DNA of 64,000 bases. Source: Ceratodon purpureus (lineage: Eukaryota > Streptophyta > Bryopsida > Pseudoditrichales > Ditrichaceae). The first letter of the stretch is position 1. The number at the start of each line of letters is the position of its first letter. This document shows, in pieces, positions 57,109 to 64,000 of the stretch. A model generated the notes under the pieces. That model searched no databases. It had not been told where the DNA came from and worked only from the letters and a program-made list of their open reading frames with translations. The stretch lies in assembly GCA_014871385.1 (NCBI GenBank), contig CM026426.1, positions 94,346,238 to 94,410,237 of the forward strand, read 5' to 3'. The translations under genes were made by a program, and so were the position numbers.

Positions 57109-60100
57109 ATGGCGTACGCAGCTCCTCGGGAAGTCCAAGGCACAGTCGTCCTTTATGCTCAAGGCCTTGGAATCCCTCTCTCTTTTCAGACCAGTGCCGA
57201 TGGTATGGCTAGCGTGTCCTCCAGCACCTAAGTATGAGATTCACTTTTAGAGAAGATACAATCAGGGTCGAGGAGGAGATTTTTGACGAGATAACAACTG
57301 AGGTCACTCACACTCTAGGTCAGTTGTCCAAGAGGGGTGAAGATGGAATTCTGTATTGGCACCTGTATCCTGGAACATATAGAGTTTATGGACTTACAGA
57401 GTCGCAGATGCAGACGTCTATAGAGATTCTAACTTCCTGTCGCTCCTCTACTTGCACTGTTGAAACTGCGTTTCCTCGTCACGTGAAGGTCAAGGTAGAG
57501 TCTGGCGAGGATGCTACTCTTCAAACTCCGGTCATCTCCTTCTCTTCAGATGAAGAAACTAGTCCTGCTATGTCTTCCCCTCCCGTCACACAGGACGCTA
57601 CAGAGTCTAGGCCCGCAGTCCCCCCTCCAGTAAAGTCCTCCACTTCCTCTCAAATATCAGAGTATAGTACTATCAGTAATGTCAATTCACTTCGCAAACT
57701 TGCCGAGAGACCTGGTAGTAAGAACGTTCTGAAAAAACTAAACTACTCTAGAATGCGTCACGAGAGAGTAGGGTACTTGCCTGCCGTTTTTGATGGACCA
57801 GTTATATTCGAATTGCCCCCTGCGGCACTAAAAGCATCGCGGTCGCAGGCAAAGTCCATGCAGGGAATGGACAAACGATACGACGGCCACGTCTGGACCA
57901 AGACCATCACCACCAACATCACCAACAACTTGGGGCTGTCTTTCCGGTCCTCCACCTGTGTCGGATGGCTGCGCTGCATCAACAAAGACTGCCCATTTCT
58001 GGAACGCTGCCCCCGGATTCGTGATGTGAACGAGACCGACTTCGACGGCTGCACACTTCAAGCCTTCAGTGTCAACCTGCCACCACCAAAAGATTCAACA
58101 GTTGTATGCAAGGTATGCAAAGAACCCCCTGTCTGCAATGCTACCTGTGGGGCCCGAATTGTTTACGTGTCTGGTACAGTCAACCAGACAAGGGCGTGTA
58201 TCCATCTTGGAACTCACGATCACCCTGTTAAGGTTGGCGACTACAGAGATTCAAAGGATGAGATCAATAGTTTGATCTCAGAACAGGTCGAGAATACACC
58301 CGGAGCAACGACGAGCTCTGTGGTGCTGGAGGCGAGCAAGGTTCTCATCGGGAATTACTTGCTACAGCCAGAGGATGCACCTCCCAAGAAACTCACTATG
58401 GAGGAGCTTATTCTAGTCCTTGACAGGTGCAAGGACATGGCATCTCCGAACATTCGCAACAAGGTAATGTCATTCTGTCAGTTGAGGAATTATGGAGTTA
58501 TGGATGCCATAACGAAGCTGCGTGGAATGAGTCTCTGGGCATATGTCCAAGAGAACAAATTCCCGGGCCAAGGAAAAGATCTGGACAAGGTGTTCCTCTT
58601 CAAGATGTCGGAAGTGGGTCCCGGAAGCGGTGTGGACCTCGTGACCAGGATGCAGCCCGGCGGTGATCTCAAGAACGCCTGGGTGATGTTTGACCACGTC
58701 AAGCGGGTACGCGATTGGACCACGTTGGCATGCCACGTGTACGACTCCACGTACTGCCGGGTCATGACGATTGCTACCTGTGACATGATGTCCAAAGACT
58801 GCGATGCCCAGATCCTATTTTGGAGAAACCTAAATGCTGTCATGGTGAGGAATGGCGTTGCAGCGCCAAACTTCAAGGGCTTCATGGCAGACAGCGCACA
58901 GGCCAACTGGAATGCAGTACGGATTGTGTACAGGACAGGGAACAAGGAGGACCGTATGGAGGATCGGGAGAGGACCTGCCTATTCCATTGGACGCAGTCC
59001 ATGGTCAATAATACTGAGAAGTACATCCCTGAAGAACTATGGGAGCAACACAAGAAAATGTGCCCGCAATACCGGGCGGCGAAAACAATGGAGGAGGCGG
59101 ATACTCTCTACCTCGCAATTAAAGGTTGGTGGGTTTCTACTGGAGCTGTCTCAGAGAAGGCCCTAGCTAGATCGGAGCTCTGGCTCTGTTTCTAGCACTT
59201 CAGATTTCGCCAGTGGGGCGGCTTCATGACTGAGGTACCTTTTTTTTTCCTTACTCATTCACTCCGTTTTCTACTTTGCATTTACCACACCGCACTTAAT
59301 GCCGAACCACATCTAACCAGTACTGCCCTTGGATGTACAGAAATTTACCGAGGATGAACTTGCAGAAATGCCTACGTGTAACCTTGCTGAAACCGTTCAG
59401 AGCAAATGGCTTCAGTCCTCTGGTAACAAGTGCGGCAACCTCTACGTGGCTACAGTTGATGACTATGTTTGGGCGTTTCTTCAAGTTGTCAACTTCTACC
59501 AGTTTCTGAAAGGGGAAGTTGGAGGGACGGGTCCATCCAAGAAGGAACTGAAGCTAAGAGCGGCAGAGCGCAGAGCGAAGTTGACAGGGAGACCGCATGT
59601 GCTTGAAGACCCCATGTTAGAGATGCCTGGAGTAGACGAGTTCTGCACACGTCTGCCACGCCTAGCTGGAGAGGAAGTGTTCGGATCCATGAAGCGGAAG
59701 CCCGACCTACCCCTTGGAGCTGAGGAAGAATCTCACCGTCTGGACAAGGTAAACTACTCCCATCCAAAAGCACCCGGTTGTAATGTCAGGGCTCGCATCT
59801 CCCAGATGCCCATCATTGTTGAGGATGACACCGAAGATGACACGCAGGTCGACGAAGGACACTCTCCTACAGAGGTTGCCGTGACAATCCCGGAGACCCC
59901 ACGAAACGAGATCGGAATCCGCCAGGTGAATGCAGTTCAAGAGACCAAGGTTGACGTCAAGGAATGGCACATCGCAAGATTGTTGAGGACTTCTGCAAAG
60001 TGCTGCTGGGCCCAGAGAGCTGTCAGTAAGAAGAAATGTACAGAGAAAATTGTAAGGAATGTGAACGCTACTGCTGCACCAACCTACACTGGAGTTTGGA

Positions 60101-60834
60101 CCAACATCCGCCGGAACACTCTGGAGAGGACGGAATTCTTCTTCTGTTCTGACGACATCGGAAGGTGCGTGAAGGGCTTTAGGCGCAAGTGGGTTGCTAA
60201 GTACTCTGCAACCCAGGAGATGCCTCCAATTCCAGCCGTCTGGCTTGTCAAGCTCGGGACTAACCTGAACATCACAGAAATTCGTGCACCAGAGGCGGCT
60301 GGATTCCAGCTCCCGGAGAAGAGGCCGGTCTCCCCACGACGCCTCTTCTCCTCCGCTCCGCCACCTGCAAATCTAAGTTCCTTGCCAGTTCCTGCGGATG
60401 CTGACCGCTACCCAGGCAAGAGAGTCGGGAAGATGGTGAAGCGCACTGCCACTCGCCATAATCCGCCGCAGCGACTCTTCATGGGCTCCTCCGACACCCT
60501 CAGAGCTCGCCTCCGTTCTGTCACCATGATACCTCATCCTGGCCATGGTTGCATCATAGGGTTGGATTCCGGCATTCCACCTAATGTCACGCACTACCAG
60601 ATCACCATCAGCTCCAACCCCGGTTGCAGTTGCCCAGCATTTCGGAAGACCATGACTAAGTTTCGTGGGCGGGTCCAATTCTCCTACTGTAAGCACGTTT
60701 ATTTCATCCTATTGAAGGTTTGCAACCGCGATCCCGACGACGACCTTTTCATCCACGCGCCTACCTATAGCTTCAACGAGGTCAAGATACTTCTAGAATG
60801 CAGAATCCTGACACACCCTTCAGCAAGAAACTAG
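57109..60834 (+). pseudogene. MULE transposase copy 3 (MULE3), SWIM type, best preserved
   Basis: ATG at 57109 opens MAYAAPREVQGTVVLYAQG. A one-base loss near 57225 (shown by copy 2) ends that frame, and the body is open from 57234. Parts in order: a SIM-like PVISFSSDEE; a zinc-binding region with GWLRCINKDC, VCKVCKEPPVC and RACIHLGTHDHPV (WRKY-GCM-like); the MULE catalytic region (FDHVKRVRDW, FKGFMADSAQANWNAVR, CLFHWTQ); TAG at 59193–59195 where copy 2 has TGG; and a 106 bp intron (59235–59340). Exon 2 is fully open (59341–60834), with CVKGFRRKW and the SWIM finger CSCPAF…CKHVYF. With only two lesions, this is the best guide to the family protein of about 1,200 residues. Confidence 0.9.
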
Positions 60835-61136
60835 GGGGCAGGCTACTTTTAGTCCATGTTCTTTCACGTGGACGGTGGCAACTAGGTTGCATAGTAGTTG
60901 CTATTTGAATTATTCTCTGTATCGAATTAGCAATACAGATTTGTATTGTTTTTTTTTAATATATAGAGTCCCAGTATTCACATTGATTGACACGCCTAGT
61001 AATTGGTCCAACTAATTATGCAATGCATGTCACATTGCTACATTCGACCACTTGTACCCTTCACCCCGTTAAGCACGGAAATATTATAGTAAATCATCAC
61101 TTTCACTCAACCAAGAAACTGCTGCAAATAGCTATT

Positions 61137-61592
61137 TCATTCTCTGTACTTAATGCGTTTAGCTTTGCCCTTTGCATTCTCAGCATATCTACCAATATTA
61201 GACTCTAGTACTTGAGAAGCTACATTCTTGTCCAGTTTGGGTTCCACTCTAAGCACTCCCAAACCTAGGTAGGGACGTTTCAGTAATGGACTACTCCCAC
61301 TTGACCCTTTAAGTGCTTCCCTCGAATAAGTCCCGGGTGGGATCTTCCCAACCTTAGAGTATGCATGAGCTGGCAGCGGCTTCTCCACCTTGTCCTCAAC
61401 CACTATGATCTCCGTAGGATCTTGTAACACTAAAGGGTCTCTTCCCAACTCCACTCCAACATCCACGACCTCCGGAAGTGTAAGTGCTTTGCCACATCTA
61501 AACAGCTCGTCTTCCCCCTCAACCTCCACGTAAGGTTGAAACGGGCACACAACATCACTAAGGGAAACAGCAACCACCTCGATGTCCTCCAT
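61137..61592 (-). CDS. MULE3 convergent small acidic gene (151 aa)
   Basis: ATG at 61592 (MEDIEVVAVSLSDVVCPFQP) is chosen because the MULE2 paralogue at 15571 starts with the same MED; the frame also extends seven codons upstream but without shared sequence. It shares PYVEVE, the SIM-like TEIIVVEDKVE, HAYSKVGKIPPGTYSRE and PLLKRPY with the paralogue, then has a longer basic C-terminus (AKGKAKRIKYRE). It is convergent with the transposase, with about 300 bp between stop codons. No known family recognised. Confidence 0.68.
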   Translation of the reverse strand: MEDIEVVAVSLSDVVCPFQPYVEVEGEDELFRCGKALTLPEVVDVGVELGRDPLVLQDPTEIIVVEDKVEKPLPAHAYSKVGKIPPGTYSREALKGSSGSSPLLKRPYLGLGVLRVEPKLDKNVASQVLESNIGRYAENAKGKAKRIKYRE

Positions 61593-61839
61593 AATCGAGG
61601 ATCGGTACAAAATAGAAGTGTCCCTTACACAAAATGATAAGAATGCGGAAATGAAGAAGACATTCCTCTCACCTTGAACTTAAATATCTTAAGGCATTCA
61701 CTTGGCGCCCTAAGATCACGGACATTGCACCAGACACCAACATTCATCAGCCAGAATGGGATCAATAACAAGCAGAAATTCACAGGAATGAGTCAATTTT
61801 TTTATCCACCACCAAAAATATTTAAAACAATAAAACGGT

Positions 61840-62094
61840 AATAGGATCAAAATATCATATAGTTCCCTGAATATTTGAAAAAATTCCATGGTCATAGGTC
61901 ATAAATTCAGCTTTTAATAGGTAACAGTCGGAAAATATTCTCGGAATATTCTAATTTTCTAATTTTAGTGTCTAATTTTAGTTTTAAAAATACTGTTTTT
62001 AGATTTCAGACCCCATTTTCTGCTCTCCGCTCTCCAAATCTCCGCTCTCTGGTCTCCGCTCTCCGCTCTCCGCTCGCATACAAGTGTCCCTCCC
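61840..62094. repeat. MULE3 right terminal inverted repeat
   Basis: Tandem CTCTCCGCT units (62020–62078) and, further in, the motif TTCCATGGTCATAGGT (61886–61901) mirror the left TIR. The end at 62094 abuts the target duplication CTGTGGGC. Confidence 0.88.
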
Positions 62095-62607
62095 CTGTGG
62101 GCATACCGTGTGGCCACCAAAACAGCTACTTTGGCAAGTCCCTTTGAGATGGTCTATGGTACCCAACCCCTGCTACCCACTGAGTACATTGCCCCCACGT
62201 TCCAATCCTTGGACCCCAAGAATTACACACCTCACCGGGTACTGGCTGCACGCCTTAAGGACATCCACCACCTAGAAGAAGTCCGGGCTTTTGCAATTAA
62301 AAACATTGCACACAAGCAAGAGATGACTGCAAGATATTTCCAAGCATCCAGACCAGTACCAGTTTTTGAAAAAAAAGATCCCATTTTATGGTGTCCACGG
62401 GACCCAAAAACCAGGAAGACTAAATTTGAGTCCATATGGTATGGGCCGTACCGAGTTCAGCTGGTGCTCCCAAACAACACTGTCCTCTTGGTAAATAACG
62501 ACAACTATGATAAACATGCCACCATTGTCAATTCCACAAAGCTTAAACATTATCATTCGGTCACCATGGAAACAGCTCCCACGCTTAGCCTAGGGGAGAT
62601 TTATTAA
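62095..62607 (+). pseudogene. Ty3/gypsy integrase C-terminal part
   Basis: The frame resumes with PLWAYRVATKTATLASPFEM, the direct continuation of the integrase cut at 36191. It then has VYGTQPLLP and the C-terminal tail KKDPILWCPRDPK, KFESIWYGPYRVQ, ending in TAA at 62605–62607. Because the sequence is continuous with the first segment, the MULE3 insertion boundaries are fixed to the base. Confidence 0.92.
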
Positions 62608-63903
62608 ACCTTGGCCACCGAGGCTCAAAACAATATGGAAAACAATGACGTGTCCCAGCCCAAGAAAACCACGGACATTGTAGAAACCAATGACATGGAA
62701 ACCATGCACACCATAGATACCAATGACATATCCCAGCCCAAGGAAACAAGGGACACCATTGAGGTACACATCAATCTAATCCAGGTCTACCTACAAGGTA
62801 GCCAAGATCCAGTAGATAGCCCCATCGAGGGGACATTCGAAGCTCTCCCTAGCCCCCGCATCCATAGGCCCCAGCCGCCACAATCATCGCTAGGAAACCC
62901 GCTAGGTAGGCTCAAACCAGACTGCCCCAATCAACTCCCAACCATCCCGTCACAGCCGCCAAGGTCCCAAGGTCTTGCATCCGTCCTTGCACCCCACTCC
63001 CCTCCCAGCTCTCCTTCTTCCCCGCGCCTTTTCATCTCTGCTCCTCCTTGTGGTTTCTCTACACAGTCCACCACGCATTACATAGAGTTAGGACGACATA
63101 CATTCCCAACCTCTTACCTCCCACCACCTCTCCCACTGCTCCTTCCTACGCAGCTTACAGCATCCTCTCTCCACTGCCGCTGCTCCATTCTCGCAACCCC
63201 TTGCCAATAGTTAGTATCAATGGAGAGTAGGAAGGTCCAACCTCCATTCCATGTACCACGAATGATCATAGAATGGAAGAAACAGCTAGATTTAATTTGG
63301 TTGTCCGGAACAGGGTTAGCTAGGTACTGGACGCTGCTCGACGGGAAGGTCAACATTAAGCACTGCACGGACTTCGTGAATTCCATGCGCACACAGAACG
63401 AGTCAGCTACTCACCTGGCTGGCGTTGTAGACGGCGTACTTGTGGAGTATACCAACAGGTACCTCCACAAGTTCTTCGGCTGGGATGGACTAGGCGCCAC
63501 CGCATTGACAGAAGACTCCCGCTACCCTCAACTGGATGTCGCAGCTCGCGTGGGAACTCTGGAGCTCAGAAAAGACAATAGCTACGATGTCTTTGCATTG
63601 GGCAATCACATGAAAGACCCCTGTTTTCAAGGATGCGTGGTGTTCTCTCACAGGTGTACTTCCAGAACAGCTGCAATGGCATCCTGCCATCGCGGTTGTC
63701 CCTGCTCCTCTTGGTTGACCTTGGTGAGAAGATCAACTGGGGCCTCATGGTGGAGGAGAACTTCCTCATCCAGATGCAAGGATACCGGCAGCGCCCGGAC
63801 TACAGCAGCCCCGTGGGTCCGTTTTTGACAGCATACATTGCTCATTTTCTGGCCTTTCATAAGAGGTACAACAGGCCCCCCTCTCATGGGAACATTTTTT
63901 GAC
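62608..63903 (+). pseudogene. Additional ORF region downstream of gypsy integrase
   Basis: The pol frame stays open after the TAA for 199 codons (62611–63210, Pro/Ser-rich from about codon 75). A second frame with ATG at 63220 reads MESRKVQPPFHVP…WKKQLDLIWLSGTG, then YLHKFFGWDGLG, and shifts near 63640. It continues there as LLLLVDLGEKINWGLMVEEN and shifts again near 63895 into a basic Pro/Lys segment running to the window end. The 'LL…GEKINWG' piece recalls the putative plant transposon protein domain found downstream of pol in some plant Ty3/gypsy elements; this is a weak resemblance. No LTR or polypurine tract identified. Confidence 0.5.
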
Positions 63904-64000
63904 ATTCAGAGGGAGATCGCCGCGGCCACGTCTCGAGATCCCGCTCTCCCAGGACCCACCAAGCGCCCCAAGAGCGAGGAGCCCACCACAGCAACAGCAA

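Larger units (their letters stand above)
36192..62094. mobile_element. MULE3: complete multi-gene MULE (25.9 kb with nested insertions)
   Basis: Inverted ends (36192 GGGGAAAGTTAGCATGTGAG; 62094 inward GGGAGGGACACTTGTATGCG) are followed by GAGCGGAGA-type repeats. They are flanked by CTGTGGGC at 36184–36191 and 62095–62102. The host gypsy frame is continuous across the duplication (PLWA|…|PLWAYR), confirming both boundaries. Removing hAT2 (10,951 bp) and the 262 bp MITE with their duplications leaves about 14.7 kb. Genes: a 187 aa gene (+), the methyltransferase-like/heptad gene (−), a captured PKS fragment (+), a two-exon basic/acidic gene (−), the SWIM transposase (+) and a small acidic gene (−). 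This is an unusually gene-rich MULE. Confidence 0.9.
33365..63903 (+). mobile_element. Ty3/gypsy retroelement, host of MULE2 and MULE3 insertions
   Basis: Two segments, 33365–36191 and 62095 to at least 63903, form one ordered gypsy pol plus a downstream ORF, interrupted by MULE3. Part of the protease and any gag or 5' LTR lie left of MULE2, beyond the window. No LTR is visible inside the window. Order protease–RT–RNase H–integrase is that of Ty3/gypsy. Confidence 0.85.

Noticed and set aside
57181-57240. A short intron to rescue the start of transposase copy 3
   Set aside because: Only about 20 bases lie between any GT and AG there; a one-base loss relative to copy 2 explains the frame change.
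59100-59234. Intron to bypass the TAG at 59193
   Set aside because: Possible GT–AG pairs would remove sequence conserved with copy 2, and copy 2 has TGG at the stop; a point mutation is simpler.
62095-64000. 3' LTR of the gypsy element
   Set aside because: No sequence in this stretch recurs elsewhere in the window and no polypurine tract was evident, so an LTR cannot be supported.
1-64000. tRNA, rRNA or other structured RNA genes
   Set aside because: No cloverleaf with conserved A and B boxes or rRNA signature was noticed on either strand.

Overview
The window reads as repeat-rich nuclear DNA of a land plant. Evidence is plant-type GT–AG introns, plant-style MULE, hAT and Ty3/gypsy elements, and a captured fragment of a plant type III polyketide synthase gene. 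The lineage cannot be fixed from sequence alone; a non-seed plant such as a bryophyte is only a guess. I see no intact ordinary host gene and no RNA gene. Almost everything is transposable elements nested inside one another, plus a satellite array at the left edge.

Layout. (1) 1–3900: a satellite of about 160 bp monomers with dimeric (319 bp) and trimeric (480 bp) higher-order units, flanked by copies of a 106–109 bp repeat. (2) 3901–6527: remnant of a MULE ('MULE1') whose surviving transposase exon starts just after the satellite; its right terminal inverted repeat (TIR) ends near 6527. (3) 6528–33364: 'MULE2', a multi-gene MULE whose methyltransferase-like gene is cut by MULE1. It is interrupted by a 739 bp TGTA-flanked non-autonomous element and by the giant hAT element 'hAT1' (16209–33078, perfect 8-bp target duplication TGGAGCAT). 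(4) 33365–36191: Ty3/gypsy pol fragment. (5) 36192–62094: 'MULE3', inserted in the same gypsy copy with an 8-bp duplication CTGTGGGC. It is interrupted by a 262 bp hAT MITE (duplication GGTAGGCA) and by a second giant element 'hAT2' (45832–56782, duplication CTCATCAC). (6) 62095–64000: the gypsy continues with the integrase C-terminus and an extra downstream ORF.

Two multi-gene transposon systems emerge. The MULE family carries a SWIM-finger transposase, a convergent small acidic gene, a divergent basic/acidic two-exon gene, and a long intron-rich gene. That gene appears to join RNA polymerase II CTD-like heptads (YMPTSPV), a ParB-like segment and an N6/N4 DNA methyltransferase-like domain. 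The hAT family carries a BED/DUF659 transposase with a long acidic tail, a protein kinase-like gene, and RING-H2/coiled-coil genes. Most of these hAT genes sit behind a very GC-rich repeat block, usually with a TATA box at its edge. hAT1 and hAT2 share the CAGGGTTGT terminus, 8-bp target duplications and the kinase and RING gene classes, but their GC blocks and sequences have diverged. They look like two subfamilies of one giant-hAT lineage.

Most genes carry stops or frameshifts, so the copies here are mostly dead. Intact-looking reading frames are the hAT1 kinase, the small acidic genes, one two-exon basic/acidic gene, and most of the methyltransferase-like gene. Assignments rest on reading motifs and on comparing paralogous copies within the window; no database search was possible.
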